Shown here piece by piece: positions 1 through 7,944 of a stretch of DNA of 57,475 bases; position 1 is the stretch's first letter; each line of letters begins with the position of its first letter. The notes beneath the pieces were generated by a model. That model saw nothing but the letters and a program-made list of their open reading frames with translations. It was not told the origin of the DNA and made no database searches. This stretch comes from Caballeronia terrestris (GTDB lineage Bacteria; Pseudomonadota; Gammaproteobacteria; Burkholderiales; Burkholderiaceae), in contig NZ_FCOL02000035.1 of assembly GCF_001544515.1 (NCBI RefSeq), forward strand, positions 1 through 57,475, written 5' to 3'. Made by a program: the position numbers and the translations under genes.

Positions 1-27
1 GAGTTCGAAAAGTACAAGGCCACCTGA
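1..27 (+). CDS. 3' end of an unidentified gene (partial)
   Basis: Frame 1 from the first base reads a short charged tail, E-F-E-K-Y-K-A-T, and then TGA at 25-27. This looks like the C-terminus of a plus-strand gene that begins outside the window. Only eight codons are visible, so nothing can be said about function. It converges with, and overlaps, the open frame of the H-NS-family gene on the other strand. Confidence 0.35.
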   Translation, partial: EFEKYKAT

Positions 28-362
28 TGAACGCCCCGAGGCGTCCACGAACAAAACCCAATTTTGCAGGTCCGACTAAGAAATCTCTCGCGATTCTTAC
101 CCGCAATCCAATTCGGCGGTTTGCCGCGGCCACTCCAGGTCGCGCCGGATTTCGGGTCCTGATACATCGGCGGCAACGGTTCTTTCCTCGGCGGACGCCC
201 GCGCTTGATGAGCGTGAGCCCGAGGTCCTGCGCGGTCAGCCCGTATTCGACGATCTGCTGGCGGATCTTGGCCACCACGGCCTGCACTTCGTCTTGCCGG
301 ACGCGATCCGCCTGCGCCTGCAATTTCGATATCTGCGCTTTCAATTCGAGGTATTGCGACAT
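1..362 (-). CDS. H-NS family histone-like nucleoid-structuring protein (3' end outside window)
   Basis: The minus-strand ATG is at 362-360. The protein begins M-S-Q-Y-L-E-L-K-A-Q and has an N-terminal coiled-coil oligomerisation region over roughly residues 1-50. A basic linker (K-R-G-R-P-P-R-K) leads to the H-NS DNA-binding signature D-P-K-S-G-A-T-W-S-G-R-G-K-P-P-N-W-I near residues 72-89. Such proteins bind AT-rich DNA and silence horizontally acquired genes. Relatives normally stop just after the next motif, K-N-R-E-R-F-L. Here no stop follows, and the frame stays open for about 26 further codons to the window edge, so the real end is not visible. The extra tail does not look family-like. 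A TAG lies one frame away at the expected end, so a small indel or a lost stop is possible. Confidence 0.75.
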   Translation of the reverse strand, partial: MSQYLELKAQISKLQAQADRVRQDEVQAVVAKIRQQIVEYGLTAQDLGLTLIKRGRPPRKEPLPPMYQDPKSGATWSGRGKPPNWIAGKNRERFLSRTCKIGFCSWTPRGVHQVALYFSN

Positions 363-637
363 TGCTTCTCCACTTTGTAATCGGAAATGGAGCAAAGCCT
401 AGTCGTATCGAATAAAACTTGCAATTGACATCATCTATATTTTCAAAACGACGCCTTTACCAGAAAATCCGCTTCCGCCCGCTATCCCAAAAAGATTCTG
501 CTTCGTTAAAGCCGCTTAACCATTTTTGACAAACTCGCGGGACCGCCGACATTAAACTTCGCACCCGAATGGACGCAATTGAGTCCGTTATGTCGCATTC
601 CCCGGCTTTAATCAATCTTTTTAGGATAAGCAGAATC

Positions 638-1339
638 ATGCAATTGGCAAAGCGTCTTGGCGCTGAAATGTTCGGTACGTTCTGGCTCGTGCTCGGCGGC
701 TGCGGAAGCGCTGTGCTGGCGGCCGCTTTCCCCCACGTCGGTATCGGCCTTGCGGGCGTGTCGCTCGCGTTCGGCCTCACCGTCCTCACAATGGCGTATG
801 CAATCGGCCACATCTCCGGCTGTCACCTGAACCCGGCGGTCAGCATCGGCCTGACGGTCGCCGGCCGCTTCCCGGTGCGTGAACTCGTGCCGTATATCGT
901 CGCCCAGGTGATCGGCGCGACGATCGGCGCGTTCGTTCTGTCGGTGATCGCCAACGGCGCGCCCGGCTTCGACCTCGTCGCGAGCGGCTTCGCGACGAAC
1001 GGCTTTGGCGAGCACTCGCCGGGCCACTACACGCTCCTCGCCGCGTTCGTGTGCGAAGTCGTGATGACGTTCTTCTTCCTGTTCGTGATCCTCGGCGCGA
1101 CGGACAGCCGCTCGCCGTCCGGCTTCGCTCCGATCGCGATCGGCCTGTGCCTGACGCTGATCCACCTGATTTCGATCCCGGTCACGAACACGTCGGTGAA
1201 TCCGGCACGTTCGACAGGCCCGGCGCTCTTCGTCGGCGGCGCAGCGGTCGAGCAACTGTGGATGTTCTGGCTCGCTCCGATCATCGGCGCGATCATCGCG
1301 GGCGTGGTTTATCCGTGCCTCGCGCGCTCGAAGAAGTAA
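638..1339 (+). CDS. aqpZ: Aquaporin Z (water channel)
   Basis: This 233-residue inner-membrane protein of the MIP family forms water-selective tetrameric channels. Both Asn-Pro-Ala half-helix motifs are present, at about residues 65-67 (within G-C-H-L-N-P-A-V) and 188-190 (S-V-N-P-A-R). H176 and R191 sit where the AqpZ selectivity-filter His and Arg are expected, which indicates a water channel rather than a glycerol facilitator. Six hydrophobic segments are visible, and the length is typical. I chose the ATG at 638 because it follows an AGGA-containing ribosome site at about 622-629 and matches the family start. In-frame ATGs further upstream add a non-conserved leader. It is a single gene with a strong terminator directly behind it. 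Confidence 0.93.
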   Translation: MQLAKRLGAEMFGTFWLVLGGCGSAVLAAAFPHVGIGLAGVSLAFGLTVLTMAYAIGHISGCHLNPAVSIGLTVAGRFPVRELVPYIVAQVIGATIGAFVLSVIANGAPGFDLVASGFATNGFGEHSPGHYTLLAAFVCEVVMTFFFLFVILGATDSRSPSGFAPIAIGLCLTLIHLISIPVTNTSVNPARSTGPALFVGGAAVEQLWMFWLAPIIGAIIAGVVYPCLARSKK

Positions 1340-1374
1340 GCGCAACGCCTTTAGCCGGCGGAAACGCATTGGAA

Positions 1375-1403
1375 ACGGGCGCCTCGGCGCCCGTTTTTGT
1401 TTT
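1375..1403 (+). terminator. Rho-independent terminator of aqpZ
   Basis: A GC-rich inverted repeat (1375-1383 pairing with 1386-1394) is followed by a T-rich run, TTTTTGTTTT. It lies 35 bases after the aqpZ stop and just before the convergent glycosyltransferase stop. Confidence 0.8.
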
Positions 1404-1412
1404 CGCTTTTTT

Positions 1413-2360
1413 CTAGTGGCCGACGCTCAGCCTTTCCTGCATCTGCATGACCGTCTTGGCGACGACGATCAAACCGTTCTTCACCATATCGATGCTCTGT
1501 GCCGTCGTATTCAGGAGCGCCGCGTCCTGATTCGCGAGCGTCACGAAATGCCTGCGCGCGTTCGCGTACTGGCCGTGGCCTCTCGTCTGAAGCGACTGGC
1601 GCAGCCAGCGGTTGAGCAGCATCTGACGATGCAGCAGCATGTCGGCCTGCTGGGCGACCACGCAGTTGCCGAGGTCACTATCGGTTTCGCTGAAGCGGAA
1701 GTGATAATTGGCGAGCCGTTCCTCGATGCCGGCGATGTCCCAGCGCACCATCAGTCGCAGATACAAATCCCAGTCTTCGAAGACGCTAAGGTCGCGCGCG
1801 AACAAGCCGCCCGCCGCGATGACCGCCTGACGATCCAGCACGACGCCGCATAGTCCGAGAAAATTCTCACGCAGCATTTCGTCGAGACTGAGAATATCGG
1901 GATGAGAAATCTCGGGCCTGAATTCGGAGACTTCCAATAGATCGATACGGCCGCCGACGATCTTTTCCGACACCATGTGCAGCCGCGCCGCGACGCCCTT
2001 GACCGTGTTCACCCGGCCGCGCACGTCGGCCAGCCTCTGCATGCAGGTTTCGAGGAAGGCAGGATGCCAGGTGTCGTCGTCGTCAAGAACGGCGATGTGG
2101 TCCGTATCCAGCGCGCGAAAACCCGCGTTACCCGCTTCCGAGCGCCCCACGGACTCCGCGTGATGCAGCAATTCGATACGCTGCCGCGTCGACTCCGGCA
2201 TCGAAGCGACGATCGACTCGACGATGCCCGGCTCGCCGCCATCGTTCACGAGCACGATTTTCCAGCGTCCGAACGTCTGCTCCTGGACGCTTTTGAGCGC
2301 GCGGCGCAGGAAAACGGGCCGGTTCTTGGTCCGGATGATGATGCCGACTGTGTCGTTCAT
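1413..2360 (-). CDS. GT2 family glycosyltransferase (second of a tandem pair)
   Basis: This is a 315-residue GT-A fold glycosyltransferase. The N-terminus carries the GT2 start V-G-I-I-I-R-T-K-N-R-P with the nucleotide-binding beta strand W-K-I-V-L-V-N-D-G-G-E. The metal-binding Asp run (V-L-D-D-D-D-T-W) follows near residue 95, and the acceptor/base region F-E-D-W-D-L-Y-L-R comes near residue 195. It should transfer a sugar from a nucleotide sugar; donor and acceptor cannot be read from sequence. No membrane segment is seen. The C-terminal ~60 residues form a helical, non-catalytic tail. Its start lies 25 bases behind the stop of a close paralog, so the two form an operon made by gene duplication. 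No sugar-nucleotide synthesis or O-antigen genes adjoin it. Confidence 0.85.
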   Translation of the reverse strand: MNDTVGIIIRTKNRPVFLRRALKSVQEQTFGRWKIVLVNDGGEPGIVESIVASMPESTRQRIELLHHAESVGRSEAGNAGFRALDTDHIAVLDDDDTWHPAFLETCMQRLADVRGRVNTVKGVAARLHMVSEKIVGGRIDLLEVSEFRPEISHPDILSLDEMLRENFLGLCGVVLDRQAVIAAGGLFARDLSVFEDWDLYLRLMVRWDIAGIEERLANYHFRFSETDSDLGNCVVAQQADMLLHRQMLLNRWLRQSLQTRGHGQYANARRHFVTLANQDAALLNTTAQSIDMVKNGLIVVAKTVMQMQERLSVGH

Positions 2361-2385
2361 GGATTTTTTCTATGCTCAGTTTCTA

Positions 2386-3354
2386 TTACCGACCCGCATG
2401 AGCGGCCGGCAGGCTGTGCGCCAGCTTGTCGTCGACGTCCGCGAGTTGCTCGATGATGGTCGCGAGCACGTCCGACACGAGCGCGAGTTCGTTCAGCGAC
2501 CGTTCAGCAGTCGCCGTGCGAATCTGCCCAAGCGAATGGAAGTTCTGTCTCAAATTCGCGTACTCACCGATGCCGGTCTGCGCAACCGATCGCTTCAGCC
2601 AGTCGTTCAGCATCGCCTGCTGGGAAATCGCGGCCTGCTTGCCTTGCGTGTAGACGGAATTGGCGAGTTCGGGATCGGTTTCAAAGGGGCGGCGGTGGTA
2701 ATTCGCGGCATGGTCCGGGATCGTCAAAATGTCCCAGCGCAGCATGAAGCGGACGTACAGGTCCCAATCCTCCTGAATCGCCAGCGACGCGTCGAATAGC
2801 CCGCCCGCCTCGGCCACGGCGCGCCGGTCGAGCAGAACGCCCGACGGCACCAGTTCGCTCCCCTGCAACATCGCGTCGAGGCTCACGACGTGCGGCGTCG
2901 CCGGCCAGGCGTTGTACGGGGTGACGCGCAGCGTGTGGATGTCATTGCCTTCGATCCGCTCTTCCACCGCGTTCACGGCGACCGTAACACCGCGCACGCT
3001 CGGCAGTTCGCGGCGCGCGTCGTCCAGGGCATCGACCGTGATCGACAGGAAGTCGGGTTGCCAGGAGTCGTCATCGTCGAGGGTGGCGACGTATTGGGTG
3101 TCGAGTAGTGCAAAGCCGACGTTCCCCGTCGCGCTTCGACCGACCGACGCGGCGAGGTGAATCACCTGAACGCGCTGCGACACGTGCCCGGGCAACGCGC
3201 CGACGATTGCGTCCACTGGGCTGCTCTCTCCGCCGCCATTCACGATGACGAGTTTCCAGTCGTCGAAGGACTGGGCGCAGACGCTCGCCAGCGCGCGCTG
3301 AAGAAGGCGCGGCCGATTTCTGGTGCGGATGATGATCCCGACTTTCGCTGTCAT
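2386..3354 (-). CDS. GT2 family glycosyltransferase (first of a tandem pair)
   Basis: This 322-residue paralog of the next gene downstream has the same plan: V-G-I-I-I-R-T-R-N-R-P at the start, the D-D-D-D-S-W metal site near residue 95, and Q-E-D-W-D-L-Y-V-R near residue 195. A helical C-terminal extension ends E-L-A-L-V-S-D-V-L. One visible difference is N-G-G-G-E-S in place of N-D-G-G-E-P in the nucleotide-binding region, which removes an Asp that is common in GT2 enzymes. Donor or acceptor preference may therefore differ between the two copies. It is the first gene of the two-gene minus-strand operon. The target is unknown; surface polysaccharide or flagellin are inferences only. Confidence 0.85.
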   Translation of the reverse strand: MTAKVGIIIRTRNRPRLLQRALASVCAQSFDDWKLVIVNGGGESSPVDAIVGALPGHVSQRVQVIHLAASVGRSATGNVGFALLDTQYVATLDDDDSWQPDFLSITVDALDDARRELPSVRGVTVAVNAVEERIEGNDIHTLRVTPYNAWPATPHVVSLDAMLQGSELVPSGVLLDRRAVAEAGGLFDASLAIQEDWDLYVRFMLRWDILTIPDHAANYHRRPFETDPELANSVYTQGKQAAISQQAMLNDWLKRSVAQTGIGEYANLRQNFHSLGQIRTATAERSLNELALVSDVLATIIEQLADVDDKLAHSLPAAHAGR

Positions 3355-3738
3355 GTGTCGTGAAAGAAATTTGAGACTGGTTTAACGGAGGCTATGGGGA
3401 GAATGTTAGTGGAGCGAGACGCGGTGCAAGCCGCTGAACAAACGGCGTTTATCCCCTTACTTCGCGCCTTCCGACGCTCGCGGCGGCGCCGAATATGAAT
3501 CGCTGGCGACAAATGTAATGGACGTTTACAAGCCGGTCGGCGCGCATTGAACATTCGTTCGATTCTGGCGCCGGGCCGCGGCGGCAAAGGCATGCTGGAC
3601 AAGGATCGGCCTCAGGCGAGGCCCACCGACAAAGCCTTACGCCGTGCTTGCACACGGTAACAACTCATCGAAGCATGTAAGACGGCGGACGCTTAAATTG
3701 GATTCATGCGACAGACGTCGCTTTCCAGGAGAAACAAC
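3355..3738. other. Intergenic region between divergent genes, no gene seen
   Basis: These 384 bases separate the glycosyltransferase start from the small exported protein. Short open frames here have arginine-rich, shadow-like compositions. An imperfect inverted repeat lies at about 3637-3660 (TTACGCCGTG with CACACGGTAA). Promoters for both divergent genes should lie here, but I could not place them convincingly. Confidence 0.4.
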
Positions 3739-4062
3739 ATGAAGCGCATCGTCACCCACCTTCTCGTAGCGACGGGTCTTGCCATCGGCGCGGTCGGCGC
3801 GGCTCAGGCCCACACCGATCTCAACATCGGCCTCTCGCTCGGCGCGCCGGCCTATGCACCCGCGTATGCGCCTGTGTACGCACGGCCCGCCCCGGTGTAT
3901 GTCCGCCCGGCGCCGGTGTACAGCGCGCCGCAATGGCGCCATGACGAGCGCCGCTGGAACGACGATCGCCGCGACAACGGCCGCTGGAACCGCACCGGCT
4001 GGGATCACGGCCGCGGCTGGGACAATGGGCACAACAACGGCGGCTGGAACCATCGCGGATAA
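3739..4062 (+). CDS. Small exported Pro/Tyr- and Trp/Arg/Asn-rich protein
   Basis: This is a 107-residue protein of unknown function. Residues 1-22 form a clear Sec signal peptide (M-K-R-I-V-T-H start, hydrophobic core, cleavage after A-Q-A). The mature part has a low-complexity Y-A-P / A-P-V-Y repeat at about 35-60. The tail, about 60-107, is rich in Trp, Arg, Asn, Asp, Gly and His, with repeated G-W-D/N units. Such short periplasmic or envelope proteins are common in Burkholderiaceae and have no assigned role. The start at 3739 has an AGGAGA ribosome site 7 bases upstream; an in-frame ATG at 3706 would bury the signal peptide. It is monocistronic and followed by a bidirectional terminator. 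Confidence 0.75.
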   Translation: MKRIVTHLLVATGLAIGAVGAAQAHTDLNIGLSLGAPAYAPAYAPVYARPAPVYVRPAPVYSAPQWRHDERRWNDDRRDNGRWNRTGWDHGRGWDNGHNNGGWNHRG

Positions 4063-4076
4063 CGCGCGATGAAAGC

Positions 4077-4106
4077 AAAAAGGGAGCGCCGCGGCGCTCC
4101 CTTTTG
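4077..4106. terminator. Bidirectional terminator
   Basis: The inverted repeat AAGGGAGCGCC-GC-GGCGCTCCCTT is flanked by A and T runs, so it can terminate on both strands. It sits between the converging small exported protein and the HAD phosphatase. Confidence 0.8.
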
Positions 4107-4120
4107 CATGTGTCACTCAG

Positions 4121-4960
4121 TCAGTGTGATATTTGCCCCGGCGACGCCAGTTCGTCAACGATGCCGAACAGCTTGCGCAACTGATGCGCGACGCCCGCCT
4201 CGAAGTTGTTGCCGATGCGCGGCACGTCCGGCAGACGCTTCATCAGGTGCGGATTCGCGTTGCCCATCATGAACGGGTGACCGGCAGTTTCGAGCAAATC
4301 GATGTCGTTCATGTTGTCGCCGAACGCAACGCAGTGCGCCGTATCGAGGTCGAGTTGATCGAGCACGACTTTCAGCGCCCGTCCCTTTGAAACATCGGCC
4401 GTCATCACTTCGAGGCAGTCGGGCAGCGAATAGGTGACGTAGAGTGCTCCGCCGAATTCGCGTTCCAGATTCGCCGCCGTTTCCTCGAGATCCTTCGGCT
4501 CGCCGATATAAAGCACCTTCGCGACGCCCTCACCGTCGTGCTCGCGCAGGTCCATTACCTCGTACTTGAAGCCCGAATCCTGGTGAAAGACGAGCAATTC
4601 GGGCGCGTGGCGGTCGATCAGCCAGGCATCGTCGGCGAAAAGGTTCACGATCACGCGGCCTTCGCCGCCTGCCAGATCCGGCTGGACGAGACGCCGCACG
4701 GCCGCCGGATCGAGGTCGCGGGCGTAGATGCGGGTGTCGTCGGGGGCGTGAACGCGCGCGCCGTTCGACGTGATCAGGTACGCGTCGATGCCGAGCACGT
4801 CGCGGATGCCCGCGACGTCGCGATAATGCCGCCCGGTCGCGATGACGAAGCGCACGCCGCTCGCTTCCAGCCGGCGGACCGTTTCGACGGTGAAGGGATC
4901 GACTTGGTGATCGCTGTTGAGAAGGGTACCGTCGAGATCGGTGGCGATGATTGGGTACAT
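4121..4960 (-). CDS. Cof-type HAD-IIB family sugar-phosphate phosphatase
   Basis: This is a 279-residue cytosolic HAD hydrolase of the Cof/YidA type. Motif I, D-L-D-G-T-L-L-N, is at residues 8-15 with nucleophile D8 and acid/base D10. Motif II is around V-I-A-T-G-R-H. The Lys of motif III is in S-K-G-R-A-L-K. Motif IV is G-D-N-M-N-D near residue 218. The inserted cap region between motifs II and III has the C2B size. Family members hydrolyse phosphate from sugar phosphates, FMN or PLP; the substrate cannot be told from sequence. The start is the conserved M-Y-P-I-I-A-T-D-L-D-G. It is transcribed alone and convergent with the small exported protein. Confidence 0.88.
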   Translation of the reverse strand: MYPIIATDLDGTLLNSDHQVDPFTVETVRRLEASGVRFVIATGRHYRDVAGIRDVLGIDAYLITSNGARVHAPDDTRIYARDLDPAAVRRLVQPDLAGGEGRVIVNLFADDAWLIDRHAPELLVFHQDSGFKYEVMDLREHDGEGVAKVLYIGEPKDLEETAANLEREFGGALYVTYSLPDCLEVMTADVSKGRALKVVLDQLDLDTAHCVAFGDNMNDIDLLETAGHPFMMGNANPHLMKRLPDVPRIGNNFEAGVAHQLRKLFGIVDELASPGQISH

Positions 4961-5019
4961 GACTGCCTTTAGTGTGATTTGGCGCGAAGCCCGTCATTTT
5001 ATCGCGTAGGCCGCGCTCT

Positions 5020-5904
5020 TCACGAGCGCACCGCCCGCCGCGCAATCTGCAACGCTCCCGCCGCCGAATCAGCGATCGGCGCGCGCAGTCGCCCCCGCAC
5101 CGCAGCCGGAACGAACGCCTCGAACGGCGCGGCCAGCCCGCCGCACAAGGCTACCGGCAGCGCGCCGGCCGGATCGAGCGCGGCCACCAGCTTGCCGATC
5201 TCGCGCCCCGCGTCCGCCAGCAACGCCGCCGCAGCCGGATGGTCGCGATTCTCGAAGACGGTCGGCGCGAGCGTCGCGTAAGTCGTCTGATTGGCGCCGC
5301 TCAGCCACACGACCAAACCGTCGCGATCCACGCCGCCGGTACACGCGAGCAGCGCGTCCGACCACGTATCTGCGGGAGCGCGGCCGTCGAGCACCTGCTG
5401 AAGATGCACGATTGCCCGCAAGCCGAGCCACGCGCCGCTCGCCTCGTCGCCGCTCGGAAAGCCGTAGCCGCCCGCGATGCGCCACGCGCCCCGCTCATCG
5501 AGCACCGCCGCGATGCTCCCCGTACCGAGCGCGACGATCACGCCCGGCGCGCCGCCGTGCGCGCCGAGGAGCGTCGTGTAGGCGTCGCTTTCGACGGCGA
5601 GCGCGCGCATGTCCGGCGCCGTCGCGTGGAATTGCGCGAGCCAGCCGGCGTGGTTCACGCCCGCGAGCCCGCAGCCGAGCGCGCAGGCGCGCCAGTCGAA
5701 GGGCAAGGCGGCTGCCTCGAAGGCGCGCGCGCAGGTGGCTTCGATTTCGCGCCACGCGCGCTCGACGCCCAGTCCCAGCCCGGACGGGCCGCCCGTCGCG
5801 CGCGCCAGTTCGCGGCCGTTCACATCGGCGAGGACGACGCGCGTACCGCTGCCGCCGCCATCGACGCCGATCAGGTATTCGTTTGAGTGCTGTGATTTAG
5901 TCAT
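5020..5904 (-). CDS. BadF/BadG-type ATPase, probable N-acetylglucosamine/glucosamine kinase
   Basis: This 294-residue protein belongs to the ASKHA fold. The phosphate-1 motif G-V-D-G-G-G-S-G-T-R lies near residues 12-21, the phosphate-2 loop A-L-G-T-G-S-I-A near 115, and the adenosine motif C-G-G-L-A near 255. Family members of this size phosphorylate amino sugars (GlcNAc or GlcN to the 6-phosphate). The larger BadF enzymes with iron-sulfur roles are excluded by length and by the lack of a Cys cluster. I chose the ATG at 5904 because it gives the family-like start; the frame extends 51 codons upstream without similarity. No GlcNAc transporter or deaminase gene adjoins it, so the physiological substrate is an inference. 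Confidence 0.8.
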   Translation of the reverse strand: MTKSQHSNEYLIGVDGGGSGTRVVLADVNGRELARATGGPSGLGLGVERAWREIEATCARAFEAAALPFDWRACALGCGLAGVNHAGWLAQFHATAPDMRALAVESDAYTTLLGAHGGAPGVIVALGTGSIAAVLDERGAWRIAGGYGFPSGDEASGAWLGLRAIVHLQQVLDGRAPADTWSDALLACTGGVDRDGLVVWLSGANQTTYATLAPTVFENRDHPAAAALLADAGREIGKLVAALDPAGALPVALCGGLAAPFEAFVPAAVRGRLRAPIADSAAGALQIARRAVRS

Positions 5905-6019
5905 GCCCGCAAGCTTACCGGCGCAGCCGCGCGCCGCCAATTGGCCGAACGGCCGACTGGCGCCGCGCGCGCATTCCGCTAAGCTGGCGCCAAACGAAAC
6001 GAATCTACGGGAACGTGAC

Positions 6020-6655
6020 ATGACGAACGAACCGCATCGCTGCAGTTGGGCCTCCACCGAGGCGATGATTCACTACCACGACACCGAATGGGGCGTGCCT
6101 TCCCGCGACGACCGTCATCTTTTCGAGATGCTCGTCCTCGAAGGCGCGCAAGCGGGCCTTTCCTGGTCGACCATCCTGAACAAGCGCGAGGGTTACCGCG
6201 CCCTCTTCGACGGCTTCGATCTCGACAAGGTCGCAGCCTTCACCGACGACGACGTCGCACGCCTGATGGCCGACGCCCGCATCGTGCGCAACCGCGCGAA
6301 GATCGAATCGGCGATATTGAACGCCCGCGCGGTCCAGCGCATCCAGTCCGAGCACGGCTCCTTTGCGGCGTTCGTGTGGTCGTTCGTCGGCGACGCGCCC
6401 ATCGACACACCGCGCTCCTCCTACAAACACGCGCCGGCGTCCACCGAAGAATCGGACGCGCTGAGCCGCTCGCTCAAGACTTACGGCTGCAAGTTCGTCG
6501 GCACGACCATCTGCTACGCGTTCATGCAAGCAACCGGCATGGTCAACGATCACGAAGTGAGTTGCCTCTCCCGCGCGTCGACGAAAGCGCCCACGAAAAC
6601 GACGCGCCGCCAATCGGCGGACAAGCCGAAAAAATCTGCCCGTGACGTAAATTGA
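6020..6655 (+). CDS. tag: DNA-3-methyladenine glycosylase I
   Basis: This is a 211-residue base-excision-repair enzyme that removes N3-methyladenine from alkylated DNA. The N-terminal R-C-S-W-A and Y-H-D-T-E-W-G motifs (residues ~7-25) carry the zinc-binding Cys and His. The C-terminal D-H-E-V-S-C-L-S-R segment carries the other zinc ligands. The conserved G-L-S-W-S-T-I-L-N-K-R region forms the helix around the base pocket. The extension after the last zinc ligand is basic and lysine-rich. The start at 6020 matches the family; the open frame reaches much further upstream but overlaps the divergent kinase promoter. It stands alone. Confidence 0.93.
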   Translation: MTNEPHRCSWASTEAMIHYHDTEWGVPSRDDRHLFEMLVLEGAQAGLSWSTILNKREGYRALFDGFDLDKVAAFTDDDVARLMADARIVRNRAKIESAILNARAVQRIQSEHGSFAAFVWSFVGDAPIDTPRSSYKHAPASTEESDALSRSLKTYGCKFVGTTICYAFMQATGMVNDHEVSCLSRASTKAPTKTTRRQSADKPKKSARDVN

Positions 6656-7123
6656 CATTTCTTCAGCGGAAATATTTGCTTTTTAGCAACATTTAAGCGA
6701 AATTCTTCTCATGTATAGGGTAAATACGGATACTAGGCGATTTTTTGCAGTGAAGCACGCGAAAAGCCGCCTCCAGCAATGTTCCACGCCAAATTTGCCG
6801 CACTGCACGATCGTTCGCACCGTGTCAGAATTGCGTGCTCGCGTTCGCTAGCGCACTTTTTTACCGGGCCAAGTTGCTATAACAGGCGATGAAACCGTTT
6901 TACATTCGAGTGCGAACGCGTCGCGAGCACACGACGGCGCGCAATCCACAAGGCGCCGCGGGGCCGGGAAAACCCAAGCTCAAGTAGATTCAGGACTCGA
7001 AACATCACGCTCTTTATGTTGCCGTCCGCTCTAAGACAAACGGCACCGACGTCCGATACTGCAAGTGCAGGTTGCTCGAAATTCAACGATTGGCCGCTGC
7101 GCAGGGGCGCAGGGGGAACAAAC
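6656..7123. other. AT-richer intergenic leader, no gene recognised
   Basis: These 468 bases between tag and the paralogous small-protein pair are clearly more AT-rich than the flanks over 6656-6760. A TTGACA hexamer at about 6652-6657 overlaps the tag stop, but I see no good -10 at 16-18 bases. It probably holds the promoter of the downstream pair and a long untranslated leader. Confidence 0.4.
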
Positions 7124-7549
7124 ATGAAAAGCCTGAACTTCCTGACACATCAGGAGATATTCAACCGCGCAGTGCTGCATCTCTTTGGTCAGGGACAAGC
7201 AGCGCTATTGCCCCACGGGGGCGGCGCGTATCGCGGATATTGCGGCGGCTGCCCGGTCGGCAGCTTCATCAAACCGCGCGACTACATGACCGCGATGGAA
7301 GGCGTGCCCATTCGCTACATCGCGAAAGCGCCGGACGTCGTGCCGGCCTACATGGATGTCGGCGTCGCGGCGCTCAAGCGCGCGCTGCTGCGCTCGCGCA
7401 TCAATGTGTTCGATCCGACCACCGTCGAGCTGCTCAGTTGTCTGCAAAACGTGCACGACGTGTTCGGCAAATGGGAATGGCGCGAGCGGCTGGCATCGAT
7501 CGCTCGTCAATTCGGCTTGTCGGCCGAGCTTCTGAAAACCGCTGCATGA
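7124..7549 (+). CDS. Uncharacterised small protein, copy A of a tandem paralog pair
   Basis: This 141-residue cytosolic protein matches no domain I know. It is built as an N-terminal helix (T-H-Q-E-I-F-N-R-A-V-L-H-L), a Gly-rich turn with a C-x-x-C pair (C40, C43), the block C-P-V-G-S-F-I-K, then E-G-V-P-I-R-Y. The C-terminal half contains L-K-R-A-L-L-R-S-R-I-N-V-F-D-P and V-E-L-L-S-C-L-Q-N-V-H-D. The same blocks, in the same order, recur in the next gene. The start at 7124 has a GGGGGAA site about 8 bases upstream. Its stop overlaps a possible ATG of copy B (ATGA at 7546-7549), so the two are co-translated. Confidence 0.72.
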   Translation: MKSLNFLTHQEIFNRAVLHLFGQGQAALLPHGGGAYRGYCGGCPVGSFIKPRDYMTAMEGVPIRYIAKAPDVVPAYMDVGVAALKRALLRSRINVFDPTTVELLSCLQNVHDVFGKWEWRERLASIARQFGLSAELLKTAA

Positions 7550-7566
7550 GTGTTGCAGGTGTTGTG

Positions 7567-7926
7567 ATGTTGAGCGCAAGAGACATTTACGAGCGCGTAT
7601 GCGCGCATCTGCTGAAGCAGCGAGCCGTGTCGGAAGACGAAAACGGCTCGTGCCGGTTGCGTAGCGCGCACGGTCGCAAGTGCGCAATCGGATCGCTCGT
7701 CAAGGACGACGTCTATGACCCCGCGATCGAAGGCACGGGCATTTCGTATTATCGGCACGCGCAGGACGGCAAGCTGCTGCGCGCGCTGTATGCATCGGAC
7801 GTGAATGCCTACGATCCGGGCATCATCGAATTGCTGTGCGAGCTGGAGCAAGTTCACGACGACGCCAGCGTCGACCAGTGGCCGCATTTGCTGAGCGCGC
7901 TCGGCAGGCGTCACGCGTTCATCTAA
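7567..7926 (+). CDS. Uncharacterised small protein, copy B of a tandem paralog pair
   Basis: This is a 119-residue protein if started at the ATG at 7567 (M-L-S-A-R-D-I-Y-E-R), which aligns with the start of copy A. An in-frame ATG at 7546 would add seven residues and overlap copy A by four bases. The shared blocks are C-A-I-G-S-L-V-K, E-G-T-G-I-S-Y, L-R-A-L-Y-A-S-D-V-N-A-Y-D-P and I-I-E-L-L-C-E-L-E-Q-V-H-D. Copy B keeps the Cys before the G-S-L block (C39) but lacks the C-x-x-C partner of copy A. No signal peptide or membrane segment is seen. Function is unknown; a heteromeric complex of the two copies is a reasonable inference. Confidence 0.72.
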   Translation: MLSARDIYERVCAHLLKQRAVSEDENGSCRLRSAHGRKCAIGSLVKDDVYDPAIEGTGISYYRHAQDGKLLRALYASDVNAYDPGIIELLCELEQVHDDASVDQWPHLLSALGRRHAFI

Positions 7927-7944
7927 AGCACACACCCGCTATCC

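Noticed and set aside
425..430. TTGACA hexamer upstream of aqpZ as a promoter
   Set aside because: No acceptable -10 at 16-18 bases; TATATT follows after only a few bases.
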